Of a DNA stretch of 64,000 bases, positions 26,888 through 35,740 are shown piece by piece. The translations under genes were made by a program, and so were the position numbers. Source of the DNA: Streptomyces sp. STR69 (lineage in GTDB: Bacteria > Actinomycetota > Actinomycetes > Streptomycetales > Streptomycetaceae). The stretch spans positions 124,001 to 188,000 of the forward strand of contig NZ_JALJRY010000016.1 of NCBI RefSeq assembly GCF_024519455.1, in the 5' to 3' direction. The first letter of the stretch is position 1. Each line of letters begins with the position of its first letter. The notes under the pieces are model-generated. The model did no database searches and was not told the origin of the DNA. It was given only the letters and a program-made list of their open reading frames with translations.

Positions 26888-29416
26888 CTACTCGCCGGGG
26901 TGGGCGAGTTCGATGTCGTGGCCGTCGGCTCCGCGGCCGTTCAGAGTGAGGGCGGTGGCGACCGGCGGGTAGCCCGTCGCGATCACCGTGTACTCGCCGC
27001 CGCTCAGGTCGGTGAAGGCGTACGCTCCGTCCGTCCCGGTCGTGGCGGTGCCGACCACGTTGCCCGCCGCGTCCACGAGGGTCACGCGGGCGTCGGCCAG
27101 GGGGCCGTGCGGGGCGCGGACCACGCCCAGGACCTGAGCACCGGAGTCGAGGTCGATCTCGACCCGGGTGACCCCGGTGCCGCCGACCTCGACGGGCAGC
27201 GCGCGCGGCCGGTACCCGTCGGCGTTCACCGCGACGGTCACCGCCCCCGGCACCAGCTCGGCGAACGCGAACTCGCCCTGCTCACCGGTGGTTCCGCTGG
27301 ACAGCAGGTCCCCGCGCACGTCCGTCACGATGACCATCGCGTCCTTGACCGGCAGACCCGAATCGGCCGCCCGGACAAGGCCGTTGAGGCCGCTGGTGCC
27401 GCTGAGGAGGACGTCGTAGGAGACCGGGTCGCTGCCGTTCACGACGACCGTCGACGCCTGCGGCTGGAAGCCGTCGGCGGAGGCGATCAGGACGTACGAG
27501 CCGACGCTCGGCGCGTCCAGCGCGTAGGAGCCGTCCGCCTGGGTGACCGAGCGGCCCAACTGGCGTCCCCCGAGGGAGATCAGGGTGACGGCGGCCTGCG
27601 GGACGGGCGCGCTCTCGGCGCCGCGGACGTAGCCGCTGACGGGAATCCCACCCGGGACGGGTGTGGAGTCGGATGCGGTCACGGGTGCGGTCTCCTTCCC
27701 CACCACCGTTGCCACGGCGGCGAGTTGCTGCTCGGTACCTTCGGCCGCCCAGCTGGGGACCTTCTCCTCGGCCGGCGCGGGAATCTCGGCCGCGTCCAGC
27801 ACGCCCACCGCTTCCTCCGCGGCCTGGGCCAGTCCGCCGGACGTCCGCAGCGGGACCTCCTTGATGAACATCACGACGATGAAGGAGACCAGCGCGAAGG
27901 GGGCGGCGTAGAGGAACACGTCGGCGATGCCGTGGCCGTAGGCGCTCTCCAGCCAGGTGCGGACCGTGCTCGGGAGGGCGTCCATGTCGGGGAGCGCGCT
28001 GCTGCCGACGGCCTTCGCGGCGGCGGCCTGCGACTGCGGGTCGAGCGAGGTGACGGTGTCCCTGGCGTAGTGCGTGATCCGGCCGGACATGACCGAGCCG
28101 AGCACGCCGACGCCGACCGCGCCGCCGAGCGAGCGGAAGAAGCTCACCGTGGAGGAGGCCGCGCCGAGGTCCTTCGGGGTGACCTGGTTCTGCGTGGAGA
28201 GGACCAGGTTCTGCATCATCGTGCCGACGCCGATGCCCAACAGGGCCATGTAGATGGACAGTTCCCAGTACGGGGTGTCGTAGCGCATCAGACCGAGCAG
28301 ACCCAGACCGGCGGTGAGGAAGAGGCCGCCGGCGACCAGCCAGCCCTTCCAGCGGCCCGTCCTGGTGATGAAGCGGCCGGAGACCATCGACGCGACGAAC
28401 AGGCCGCCGATCATCGGGATGGTCATGACGCCGGACATCGTCGGGGACTTGTCGCGGGCCAGCTGGAAGTACTGGGAGAAGAAGACCGTGCCCGAGTACA
28501 TGCCGACGCCGACGAACAGGGACGCCAGCGAGGCCAGCGACACCGTGCGGTTGCGGAACAGGCGCAGCGGGATGATCGGCTCGCTCGCCCGGGTCTCGGT
28601 GAACACGAACAGCAGCGCCAGCACGAAGGTGCCGCCCACCATCGTGTACGTCTGCCACGACAGCCAGTCGTACTTGTCGTCGGCGAAGGTCACCCAGACC
28701 AGCAGCAGCGAGGCGGCGGCGGTGATGAAGAAGGCGCCGGTCCAGTCGACCTTGACCTTCCGCTTGGCGACCGGGAGGTTCAGCGTCTTCTGCAGGACGA
28801 TCAGCGCGATCAGCGCGAAGGGGATGCCGACGAACAGGCAGTAGCGCCAGCCGAGCCACGAGGTGTCGGTGATCACGCCGCCGAGCAGCGGGCCGCCGAC
28901 GGTCGCCACGGCGAAGGTGGCGCCGGTGTAGCCGGAGTACCGGCCGCGTTCGCGCGGGGCGATCATCGCGGCCATCACGACCTGGACGAGGGCGGAGAGA
29001 CCGCCGGCGCCGAGGCCCTGGATCACGCGGGCGCCGATCAGCATCGCCGGGTTCTGCGCGAGGCCGGCGACGACCGAGCCGATGATGTAGATGACCAGGG
29101 ATATCTGGACCAGGGCCTTCTTGCTGACCAGGTCGGCCATCTTGCCCCACAGCGGCACCGAGGCCGTCATGGAGAGCAGGGCCGCGGTGACGACCCAGGT
29201 GTAGGCCTCCTGGCCGCCGCCGAGGCTGCCGATGATGGTCGGCAGGGCGTTGGTGACGATCGTCGAGGAGATGATCGCGGCGAACAGACCGAGCAGCAGC
29301 CCGGAGAGCGCCTCCATGATCTGCCGGTGTGTCATCGGAGCGCCGTCGGGGGCCGCGGGGGATCCCCCTCCGTGCTTGGCGTGAGCCCGCACACCGGCTG
29401 GTGTGGTCGTTGCCAT
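26888..29416 (-). CDS. DHA2-type MFS exporter with C-terminal carboxypeptidase-regulatory-like repeats
   Basis: 842 residues, about 300 more than usual. Residues about 35-530 are a 14-helix exporter (ALPTIIGSLGGGQEAYTWVV, LWGKMADLVSKKALVQISLV, GYTGATFAVATVGGPLLGGV). After a linker, three consecutive CarboxypepD_reg beta-sandwich repeats occupy about 615-840, each with a P-V-x-x-A-x-V-T/I-L start and a GSY/GAYxF-G-x-Y end. The repeats are unusual on a transporter and recur in the next gene. A MarR gene 22 bases upstream probably regulates it. Confidence 0.9.
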   Translation of the reverse strand: MATTTPAGVRAHAKHGGGSPAAPDGAPMTHRQIMEALSGLLLGLFAAIISSTIVTNALPTIIGSLGGGQEAYTWVVTAALLSMTASVPLWGKMADLVSKKALVQISLVIYIIGSVVAGLAQNPAMLIGARVIQGLGAGGLSALVQVVMAAMIAPRERGRYSGYTGATFAVATVGGPLLGGVITDTSWLGWRYCLFVGIPFALIALIVLQKTLNLPVAKRKVKVDWTGAFFITAAASLLLVWVTFADDKYDWLSWQTYTMVGGTFVLALLFVFTETRASEPIIPLRLFRNRTVSLASLASLFVGVGMYSGTVFFSQYFQLARDKSPTMSGVMTIPMIGGLFVASMVSGRFITRTGRWKGWLVAGGLFLTAGLGLLGLMRYDTPYWELSIYMALLGIGVGTMMQNLVLSTQNQVTPKDLGAASSTVSFFRSLGGAVGVGVLGSVMSGRITHYARDTVTSLDPQSQAAAAKAVGSSALPDMDALPSTVRTWLESAYGHGIADVFLYAAPFALVSFIVVMFIKEVPLRTSGGLAQAAEEAVGVLDAAEIPAPAEEKVPSWAAEGTEQQLAAVATVVGKETAPVTASDSTPVPGGIPVSGYVRGAESAPVPQAAVTLISLGGRQLGRSVTQADGSYALDAPSVGSYVLIASADGFQPQASTVVVNGSDPVSYDVLLSGTSGLNGLVRAADSGLPVKDAMVIVTDVRGDLLSSGTTGEQGEFAFAELVPGAVTVAVNADGYRPRALPVEVGGTGVTRVEIDLDSGAQVLGVVRAPHGPLADARVTLVDAAGNVVGTATTGTDGAYAFTDLSGGEYTVIATGYPPVATALTLNGRGADGHDIELAHPGE

Positions 29417-29437
29417 GGGCTTCCTTTTCTTCCGTGC

Positions 29438-29962
29438 TTATGCGGGTGTACGGGTGGTGTGGTCGAGTTCGTGGTGGGGGGTGTGGGGGGTTTCGGGGAC
29501 GTGGGGGGCATTGAGGCGGGACGGGGTCGCGGTACGGCAGTCGCCGAAGTCCGCCCGGAGCCGGGCCATCAGCCCGATCAGCTGGCCGACCTCGTCGTCG
29601 CTCCAGTCGCTCAGCCGGTCGGCGAGCAACTGGGCGGTGCGCCGGGACAGTTCGTCGAGCCGGGCCAGGCCGCTGGGGGTGAGGCGCAGGATGCGGGAGC
29701 GCTTGTCCGAGGGGTCGGCGGACCGCTCGATCCAGCCCCGGTCGGCGACGTGCGCGACATGGCGGCTGGTCACGGACATGTCGACGGCGAGCAGCTCCGC
29801 GAGCCTGCTCATGCGCATGTCGCCGTGCCGGCCGAGCAGGGTCAGTACGGCCGCGGAGCCGCTGGGGCAGTCGGACGGCAGGATCCGGCCCAGCTCCCTG
29901 CGTACGGCGCCGAAGGCACTGAACTGACGCATCAGCTCCTCGTACTGCGTCCGCTCGGCCAT
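29438..29962 (-). CDS. MarR-family regulator
   Basis: 174 residues. HTH: SAAVLTLLGRHGDMRMSRLA, ELLAVDMSVTSRHVAHVADR, then wing IERSADPSDKRSRILRLT. ATG 29962 has GGGGAGGT at ideal spacing; the ATG 21 bases upstream lacks one. First gene of the minus-strand unit leading into the MFS exporter. Two palindromes at 29988-30031 lie just upstream, as in autorepressed efflux loci. Confidence 0.9.
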   Translation of the reverse strand: MAERTQYEELMRQFSAFGAVRRELGRILPSDCPSGSAAVLTLLGRHGDMRMSRLAELLAVDMSVTSRHVAHVADRGWIERSADPSDKRSRILRLTPSGLARLDELSRRTAQLLADRLSDWSDDEVGQLIGLMARLRADFGDCRTATPSRLNAPHVPETPHTPHHELDHTTRTPA

Positions 29963-29987
29963 CACACCTCCCCTGCTCGCCATGTTC

Positions 29988-30031
29988 GTTGCTTAGGGCA
30001 ACCATAAGAGAGGTTGGTTGCTACAGGCAAA
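29988..30031. promoter_or_regulatory. Twin MarR operator sites
   Basis: GTTGC-TTAGG-GCAAC (29988-30002) is a perfect palindrome, and GTTGC-TACAG-GCAAA (30017-30031) repeats it with one arm mismatch. Centres are 29 bases apart, about three helical turns. They sit 26-69 bases upstream of the marR start. Confidence 0.65.
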
Positions 30032-30160
30032 TAAAACGGGTGGGTGTGGCATAAAAAGTTGGCAAAGGCAAGCATTGCTGACCGTAAACCCACAGGTGGG
30101 AACGGCTGCGCGAAGCCCCGCACTTGGGTGTCCCCCGGGGATTCGCTAGTGTCTCGGCCC

Positions 30161-30364
30161 ATGGCAAACAACACCCAGGGCCCCGAGGGCAACTACGACC
30201 CCGCCGGCAGCACCCAGATGTTCCGTGCCTTCGTCGACGAGACCCCCCAGGGCGGCCGGCAGCAGCAGGCCGCCGCTCCCGCCGGACCGCGTATCGGCCT
30301 GATCGTCGGCGTTGTCGTCGCCGTGCTGGTCGTGGCGGCGGTGGTGTACCTGGCGATGATGTAG
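30161..30364 (+). CDS. Small single-pass membrane protein
   Basis: 67 residues from ATG 30161. A soluble N-terminus (MANNTQGPEGNYDPAG, then MFRAFVDETPQ) precedes one C-terminal membrane helix, IGLIVGVVVAVLVVAAVVYL, ending two residues before the stop. It looks tail-anchored. Conserved in Streptomyces near sigN/sigF, as far as I recall; function unknown. Convergent with the GNAT gene. Confidence 0.7.
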   Translation: MANNTQGPEGNYDPAGSTQMFRAFVDETPQGGRQQQAAAPAGPRIGLIVGVVVAVLVVAAVVYLAMM

Positions 30365-30387
30365 CGCCGGCCGCGCGATTCGGGCGG

Positions 30388-30831
30388 CTACCGGGCCGGT
30401 TCCACGGGGAACCGGTAGACCGTCGACTCCCGCGCCCGGAAGCCCAGCCGCTCGTACAGCCGGTTGGCCGCGGTGCGGTCCGGCCGCGAGGTGAGATCGA
30501 CGGTCCGGGCGCCGGCCTCCCGGGCGATCCGCAACGCCTCGCCGGTCAGCAGCGCGGCGATTCCCCGCCCTCGGGCCGAGCCGTCGACGACCACGTCCTC
30601 GACGCGCCCGCGCAGCCCGGACGGCACCGGGAACAGCACCAGCGTCAGCGTGCCGACGACCGTGCCCTCCGCCCGTGCCACCAGCACCGTGTTCGTCGCG
30701 CACGAGACCAGCCGCTCGACCGCGGCCCTGTCGAGGGGCTCCGCCGTCGAGGACAACTGCGGCAGCAACCGGCCGAACGCGTCCACGAGTTCGTCGGTCG
30801 CCTCGCGCACGACCTCCACCTGTACGTCCAT
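30388..30831 (-). CDS. GNAT-family N-acetyltransferase
   Basis: 147 residues. Acetyl-CoA site VEDVVVDGSARGRGIAALLT has the R-G-x-G-I/A pyrophosphate loop, followed by ARTVDLTSRPDRTAANRLYE and RLGFRARESTVYRF, the standard C-terminal beta-bulge. Start ATG 30831. Acceptor unknown. No partner gene; the 355 bases upstream contain a repeat and no gene. Confidence 0.87.
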   Translation of the reverse strand: MDVQVEVVREATDELVDAFGRLLPQLSSTAEPLDRAAVERLVSCATNTVLVARAEGTVVGTLTLVLFPVPSGLRGRVEDVVVDGSARGRGIAALLTGEALRIAREAGARTVDLTSRPDRTAANRLYERLGFRARESTVYRFPVEPAR

Positions 30832-31186
30832 GGCGGGGAGCCTATCGATCGGGCTGCCGGCACTGGAGGAGCCGCGATCTGTCGGTGGTTGGCTGCGGTG
30901 TCTGCGTGGCTGCGCGCGCCCACGGCGGCGGAGCCACGTATCGAAACAGCCCCGCGCCCCTTTGGGGCGCTGCCCAGAGCTACTTGACCGAGACGCCCCG
31001 AACTCACCGCCGTTCCCCCGGAGTTGCCGCCCGCGCACGCGGTCGGTGTCGGGCAGACGACGGCCGCCGACGCACCCAGCGGGGCGCCTCGGCGGCCAGT
31101 TGTCCGTGTGGGACGACGCATCGGGCCGGGGTGACCGACTGACGCTTCGTCGCATAGGAACCCTTGGCGGCGGGTTCAGAAGGGGT
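30832..31186. other. Gene-free interval with intergenic repeat
   Basis: No convincing gene. It holds repeat copy B (30891-30961) and a hairpin at 30954-30970 (GCGCCCC-TTT-GGGGCGC). A minus-strand open frame across it reads like random Arg/Pro-rich translation. Confidence 0.5.
30891..30961. repeat. Streptomyces intergenic repeat, copy B
   Basis: Partner of 24572-24640. Its distal end folds as GCGCCCC-TTT-GGGGCGC (30954-30970), so the unit may terminate transcripts approaching from the left. Confidence 0.6.
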
Positions 31187-32077
31187 TCAGTCGGAGATCA
31201 GGCCCTCGCGCAGGGTGGACAGGGTGCGCGTGAGGAGGCGGGAGACGTGCATCTGGGAGATGCCGACCTCCTCGCCGATCTGCGACTGGGTCATGTTGGC
31301 GAAGAAGCGCAGCATGATGATCCGGCGCTCACGGGGCGGGAGTTTGGCCAGGAGCGGCTTGAGGGACTCCCGGTACTCCACGCCCTCCAGGGCCGTGTCC
31401 TCGTAGCCGAGGCGGTCCGCCAGTGAGCCCTCGCCGCCGTCGTCCTCGGGGGCCGGGGAGTCGAGCGAGGAGGCCGTGTAGGCGTTGCCGACCGCGAGGC
31501 CGTCGACGACGTCCTCCTCGGACACGCCCAGGACCGCGGCGAGTTCGGGGACGGTCGGCGACCGGTCCAGCTTCTGGGAGAGCTCGTCGCTGGCCTTGGT
31601 GAGGGCCAGCCGCAGCTCCTGGAGCCGGCGCGGGACGCGCACCGACCACGACGTGTCGCGGAAGAAGCGCTTGATCTCGCCCACGACGGTCGGCATCGCG
31701 AACGTCGGGAACTCCACCCCGCGTTCGCAGTCGAACCGGTCGATCGCCTTGATCAGGCCGATCGTGCCGACCTGGACGATGTCCTCCATCGGCTCGTTGC
31801 GGGAGCGGAAACGCGCGGCGGCGTAACGCACCAGCGGGAGATTGAGCTCGATGAGGGTGTCCCTGACGTAACCGCGCTCGGGGCTGTTCTCGTCGAGTGC
31901 GGCGAGCCGCAGGAAGAGGGAGCGGGACAGGGTGCGGGTGTCGATGGCTCCCGTGGTCGGGAGGGCCGGGGCCGGTACGGCGGGTACGGCCTCCAGGACC
32001 GTAACGGCGTCGAGTGCGGGCTCAGCCTCGCTCTTGGTGAGCGTGAGCACCTTCGAGCTGCCCTGGTCTGCGGACAT
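31187..32077 (-). CDS. sigN: SigB/SigF-type RNA polymerase sigma factor (sigN-like)
   Basis: 296 residues. Region 2: [60 protein letters not shown]. Region 4: [20 protein letters not shown], the -35-recognition helix. ATG 32077 is preceded by AAAGGGGG; upstream in-frame extension would invade the next sigma gene. This is the stress/development class controlled elsewhere by anti-sigma partners, none of which is adjacent. Named sigN by position next to a sigF-like gene, as in S. coelicolor SCO4034/4035 (from memory). Confidence 0.88.
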   Translation of the reverse strand: MSADQGSSKVLTLTKSEAEPALDAVTVLEAVPAVPAPALPTTGAIDTRTLSRSLFLRLAALDENSPERGYVRDTLIELNLPLVRYAAARFRSRNEPMEDIVQVGTIGLIKAIDRFDCERGVEFPTFAMPTVVGEIKRFFRDTSWSVRVPRRLQELRLALTKASDELSQKLDRSPTVPELAAVLGVSEEDVVDGLAVGNAYTASSLDSPAPEDDGGEGSLADRLGYEDTALEGVEYRESLKPLLAKLPPRERRIIMLRFFANMTQSQIGEEVGISQMHVSRLLTRTLSTLREGLISD

Positions 32078-32345
32078 GCCACCCCCTTTGGGTCGCGGGA
32101 CGGTCGCGGCGATCGCCCCCGTCTGGGGAGCGGTGCCTTCACCTGAATACCGGAGCCTGGGCCACGGCAAACGCGCTTCCCGCAGAATGTCACATGTCGG
32201 CAACACGCTGTAGTGACATGTCGACTTGTCTGTTACGAAACGGCCCTGGAAAAAGGGGGTCTGACGGTTTTTCAGCGCAGAACTGGCGGGAAGCGCCCTG
32301 GTGAGCGATTCGTTCGTAACGGTGACAACTCGCTCGCGCTTTCGG

Positions 32346-33188
32346 TTAGGCCTCGATGCGGTTCGCGGAGCGCAGTCGCTGGAAGCTGCGCGCGAGCAGC
32401 CGTGAGACATGCATCTGGGAGACGCCGAGTTCCGCGCTGATCTGCGACTGGGTGAGATTGCTGTAGTAGCGCAGAAGCAGGATCCGCTGTTCGCGTTCCG
32501 GGAGTTGGACGAGAAGGTGCCGGACGAGGTCGCGGTGCTCCACGCCGTCCAGGGCCGGGTCCTCGTAGCCGAGCCGGTCCAGCAGGCCGGGCAGTCCGTC
32601 GCCCTCCTGGGCGGCCTCCAGGGAGGTCGCGTGGTACGAGCGGCCGGCCTCGATGCAGGACAGCACCTCGTCCTCGCCGATGCGCAGCCGCTCGGCGATC
32701 TCGGCGGTCGTCGGAGTGCGGCCGAACGCGGTCGTCAGGTCCTCGGTCGCCGCGTTGACCTGCACCCACAACTCGTGCAGCCGGCGCGGGACATGGACCG
32801 TGCGAACGTTGTCACGGAAGTAGCGCTTGATCTCGCCGATGACGGTCGGCATCGCGAACGTCGGGAACTGCACGCCCCGGTCCGGGTCGAAGCGGTCGAT
32901 GGCGTTGATCAGACCGATGGTGCCGACCTGGACGACGTCCTCCATCGGCTCGTTGCGGGAGCGGAAGCGGGCGGCGGCGTAGCGCACGAGCGGGAGATTG
33001 GCCTCGATGAGCGCCCCGCGCACCCGGTTGTGCTCCGGCGTACCCGGCTGGAGCCCCTTGAGCTGGCCGAACAGCACCTGGGTGAGAGCCCGGGTGTCGG
33101 CACCGCGACTGCGCGGCGGAGCGGCTGCCGCCGGGGGCTGGGCGGGAGCCTCTTCCTGAGGCGGCGCTGTACTGGCCGACACGGTCAA
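32346..33188 (-). CDS. sigF: SigB/SigF-type RNA polymerase sigma factor (sigF-like, late sporulation)
   Basis: 280 residues, with the same core as the downstream paralogue ([60 protein letters not shown]). N-terminus is Pro/Ala/Gln-rich. I start at TTG 33188, seven bases after GAAGAGG; GTG 33194 is too close to that site and GTG 33182 rather far. sigF of Streptomyces acts late in spore maturation and spore pigment. The protein ends 269 bases upstream of the sigN-like start. Confidence 0.88.
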   Translation of the reverse strand: MTVSASTAPPQEEAPAQPPAAAAPPRSRGADTRALTQVLFGQLKGLQPGTPEHNRVRGALIEANLPLVRYAAARFRSRNEPMEDVVQVGTIGLINAIDRFDPDRGVQFPTFAMPTVIGEIKRYFRDNVRTVHVPRRLHELWVQVNAATEDLTTAFGRTPTTAEIAERLRIGEDEVLSCIEAGRSYHATSLEAAQEGDGLPGLLDRLGYEDPALDGVEHRDLVRHLLVQLPEREQRILLLRYYSNLTQSQISAELGVSQMHVSRLLARSFQRLRSANRIEA

Positions 33189-33324
33189 CGCCACACCTCT
33201 TCAATAGGTCAACTCATCCGTCAAAAGCGGTCATAGCATCACAAGACATGTGCACTGTGTGCAAGCACCGACTAATACCTTGTTAGGCCGTGTTGACGGG
33301 CAAGTTGTGGCATTGGGTGCGGAA

Positions 33325-33353
33325 AAGCCCCCCGCCGTCACGGCAGGGGGCTT
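33325..33353 (-). terminator. Hairpin after the Dabb gene
   Basis: AAGCCCCCCGCCG (33325-33337) and CGGCAGGGGGCTT (33341-33353) pair with one mismatch around TCA. It is 13 bases past the stop of the minus-strand Dabb gene and separates it from sigF. Confidence 0.65.
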
Positions 33354-33366
33354 CTCGGCGGTGCGT

Positions 33367-33660
33367 TCAGATCTCGTAGTCGGCGATCACCCAGGTAGCG
33401 AACTCGTGCCACAGCACGACGCCCGCCTGGTGCGCGGGGTGCTCGACGTACCGCTTCAGGGCGTCGGCGTCGTCGACCGACGAGTTGATCGCGAAGTCGT
33501 AGGCGATGGGGCGGTCGCTGATGTTCCAGCCCAGCTCCCAGGAGCGCAGCTCCCCGATCAGGTCGCCGAGCGGGCGGAAGGCCTCGACGCCCGCCACCAC
33601 CCGCGGGTCGTCGCGCCGGACGCCCTCGTTGAGCTTGAAGAGGACGAGGTGGCGGATCAT
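33367..33660 (-). CDS. Dabb-family (stress-responsive alpha/beta barrel) protein
   Basis: 97 residues, full length for a single Dabb domain. MIRHLVLFKLNEGV, LIGELRSWELGWN, YDFAINSSVDDADALKRYVE and HPAHQAGVV are the family landmarks of a dimeric ferredoxin-like barrel. Some relatives are cyclases or monooxygenase-like, most are uncharacterised. Downstream of the small membrane protein gene by 25 bases in the same direction. Confidence 0.87.
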   Translation of the reverse strand: MIRHLVLFKLNEGVRRDDPRVVAGVEAFRPLGDLIGELRSWELGWNISDRPIAYDFAINSSVDDADALKRYVEHPAHQAGVVLWHEFATWVIADYEI

Positions 33661-33685
33661 CTGCGCGCTCCCGGGTGGTGGTTGG

Positions 33686-33862
33686 CTAGTGTGCCCCGTC
33701 GGCCAGCCAGGTCATGAAGTCTCCGATGGCCTTCGCGGCGTCCGATATGCCCTCGAAGCCTATCTGGACGTAGTCGGCCGCCTTGGCGGGCTTCGTGATG
33801 ATCACGTACAGCGCGAAGACCACGAGCACATAGACGGCGACCTTCTTCGCGTTCACCGCCAT
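33686..33862 (-). CDS. Small single-pass membrane protein
   Basis: 58 residues from ATG 33862 (GGGGAGG just upstream). An N-terminal helix, VAVYVLVVFALYVIITK, is followed by an amphipathic tail (AADYVQIGFEGISDAAKAIG). An in-frame ATG at 33946 would add 28 residues but lacks a ribosome site. Conserved near tadA in Streptomyces to my recollection; unknown function. Confidence 0.68.
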   Translation of the reverse strand: MAVNAKKVAVYVLVVFALYVIITKPAKAADYVQIGFEGISDAAKAIGDFMTWLADGAH

Positions 33863-33998
33863 CGCGGCCTCCCCTGTGACGTCCGTGCCCGTGGGCCCCC
33901 TGTTGTCGGCGGTGAGTGTAACCTTCACGGCCTCTTTTTGGATCAATCAGGGACCAACGGCCCGCAGGTGGAGGGCTGTTGCCCCACATCACGCAAGA

Positions 33999-34024
33999 AG
34001 GGCCCCGTCTCTCGACGGGGCCCT
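33999..34024 (-). terminator. Terminator of tRNA-Ser(CGA)
   Basis: AGGGCCCCGTC and GACGGGGCCCT form a perfect 11-bp stem with loop TCTC, eight bases beyond the 3' end of the minus-strand tRNA. Confidence 0.75.
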
Positions 34025-34031
34025 CCAGAAG

Positions 34032-34116
34032 CGGTAGCGGAGGGATTTGAACCCTCGGTGACTTGCGCCACACTCGCTTTCGAGGCGAGCTCCTTCGGCC
34101 GCTCGGACACGCTACC
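34032..34116 (-). tRNA. tRNA-Ser(CGA)
   Basis: An 85-nt class II tRNA on the minus strand. Acceptor arms are at 34110-34116 (5') and 34033-34039 (3'), discriminator G at 34032. Anticodon stem CTCGC/GCGAG encloses CTCGAAA, anticodon CGA. Long variable arm; T-loop GTTCAAATC. Confidence 0.94.
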
Positions 34117-34183
34117 GAGAGAGACCTTACAACAAGGTGGGGCGTGGTTTGAAATCGGTAATCGAGCCCCGCCACCGATCCTG

Positions 34184-34615
34184 CTACCGGCCGCGGAAGA
34201 ACTCCGTGAGGACGTGCGCGCACTCGTCCGCGAGCACGCCTTCGATCACCTCGGGGCGGTGGTTGAGCCGCCGGTCGCGTACGACGTCGAAGAGCGAGCC
34301 GGCCGCGCCGGCCTTCTCGTCGCGGGCGCCGTAGACGACCCGGTCGACCCGGGACTGCACGAGTGCGCCCGCGCACATCGTGCAGGGTTCGAGGGTGACG
34401 ACGAGGGTGCAGCCCGAGAGCCGCCACTCACCGAGGTGAGAAGCGGCCCGGCGGATCGCGAGGACCTCGGCGTGCGCCGTCGGATCGCCGGTGGCCTCGC
34501 GTTCGTTGTGCCCGGTGGCGAGCACGGTCGTACCGTCCGGGGACAGTACGACCGCGCCGACCGGGACGTCGCCGCCCCGGGCGGCCTGTCCGGCCTCGAC
34601 CAGGGCGAGCCGCAT
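34184..34615 (-). CDS. tadA: tRNA-specific adenosine(34) deaminase TadA
   Basis: 143 residues. Zinc site: His48-Ala-Glu50 and Pro77-Cys78-x-x-Cys81 (TLEPCTMCAGALV). This deaminates A34 to inosine in tRNA-Arg(ACG), which is itself encoded at 8927. Followed upstream by the tadA-associated protein gene, 56 bases away in the same orientation, an arrangement kept across Streptomyces. The start may lie a few codons upstream; ATG 34615 is the only standard codon before the conserved block. Confidence 0.93.
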   Translation of the reverse strand: MRLALVEAGQAARGGDVPVGAVVLSPDGTTVLATGHNEREATGDPTAHAEVLAIRRAASHLGEWRLSGCTLVVTLEPCTMCAGALVQSRVDRVVYGARDEKAGAAGSLFDVVRDRRLNHRPEVIEGVLADECAHVLTEFFRGR

Positions 34616-34671
34616 CGCGGCCCGCCAGCGGTCGCGTACCGGGTCCGGAGTCCCTTCTGTGCGTGCTGTGG

Positions 34672-35205
34672 TCAGCGGACGGTCTCCAGGACCTCCGAGG
34701 CCCCCAGGGCCTCGGCGATGGAGCTCAGCGCGTCGTCGGCGTCGAGTTGGCGCAGCTCCTTCTCGCCGACGCCCAGGTCGTCGAGGATCTGGCTGTCCCC
34801 GACCGGGCTGTGCGGAACGGCCTCGGCCGAGGTGCCGTCCTCGTCGTCGTCCTCCTCGGAGTCACCGTCCTCGGTGCCGTCGAGGTCGAGGGAGTCCAGA
34901 TCGACGACGTCGTCGTCGTCCGGATCCCTTCCGAGCAGCTCGTCCGTGAGCAGGATCTCGCCGTACGAGCTGCGGGCTGCCGCAGCTGCGTCCGAGACGT
35001 AGATCCGGGGGTCGTCCTCGCCGTCGATACGGACGACGCCGAACCAGGCGTCCTCCTGCTCGATGAGCACCAGCACCGTGTCGTCCTCGGGCGAGGCTTC
35101 ACGGGCCAGTTCGGCCAGATCCGACAGGCTCTCGACATCGTCGAGCTCTGTGTCGCTCGCTTCCCACCCGTCTTCGGTGCGCGCGAGCAGTGCGGCGAAG
35201 TACAC
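34672..35205 (-). CDS. tRNA adenosine deaminase-associated protein
   Basis: 177 residues from GTG 35205, preceded by GGGAGAG. YFAALLARTEDGWEASDTEL starts the conserved domain; the middle is very acidic (DPDDDDVVDLDSLDLDGTED, then DSEEDDDEDG), and the end QLDADDALSSIAEALGASEV is again conserved. Co-transcribed with tadA; likely a modulator or structural partner, but the mechanism is unknown. Confidence 0.82.
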   Translation of the reverse strand: MYFAALLARTEDGWEASDTELDDVESLSDLAELAREASPEDDTVLVLIEQEDAWFGVVRIDGEDDPRIYVSDAAAAARSSYGEILLTDELLGRDPDDDDVVDLDSLDLDGTEDGDSEEDDDEDGTSAEAVPHSPVGDSQILDDLGVGEKELRQLDADDALSSIAEALGASEVLETVR

Positions 35206-35449
35206 CGTGACTCTCCCACTGGTCTTAGGCGTGCCGGTTGGGGGTCCCCCCGGCGGAGGTTGCGGGCGGGGAGAGCTCGTGCTCCGAGCCCCACCCACTC
35301 GGAATCGTGGCAGAAACAAGGCGTTCAGGGGACGTCTTCGGCTCCCTGTGTCCGCCCGTGTTTGATCGACCACCAGCGGGATCGTACGCGGCGATCGCCG
35401 TGCGCACGCACCCGGTTGGCCATACAAGGTGCTGTGAGACAGGCCTCAA

Positions 35450-35644
35450 CTACCAGCGGAAGGTTCGCATACGCATGGCGTGGCGCAGCCGGGCGGCCTT
35501 GGCGCGGCGGGGCTGGACGCGGTCGCGCAGCTCACGGGCCTCGGTCAGTTCGCGCAGGAACTCCGCCCGGCGCCGTCTGCGCTCGGCATCGGTCTCCCGG
35601 CTCTCGTGCTGTGACGGGTCCTCGTGGGACTCACGGTCAGGCAT
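35450..35644 (-). CDS. Small basic/acidic helical protein
   Basis: 64 residues from ATG 35644 (GGTGAG upstream). N-terminus acidic ([18 protein letters not shown]), then an Arg-rich amphipathic helix ([20 protein letters not shown]). Ends MRMRTFRW. Predicted coiled coil; probably nucleic-acid or protein binding. Divergent from upp, as in S. coelicolor. Unknown function. Confidence 0.65.
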   Translation of the reverse strand: MPDRESHEDPSQHESRETDAERRRRRAEFLRELTEARELRDRVQPRRAKAARLRHAMRMRTFRW

Positions 35645-35740
35645 CGGCTCACCACCCCGGTCCGTCCCTCCCACTTTCCCCCGGACGGGCGGTTTGATGC
35701 CAGCGCGAGCAGGTGGGGAGTGGCGGCTACTGTTGTGGAC

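Noticed and set aside
32078-32410. N-terminal extension of the sigN-like gene
   Set aside because: It would overlap the end of the sigF-like gene, has no ribosome site, and the sequence lacks protein-like pattern; ATG 32077 has a strong one.
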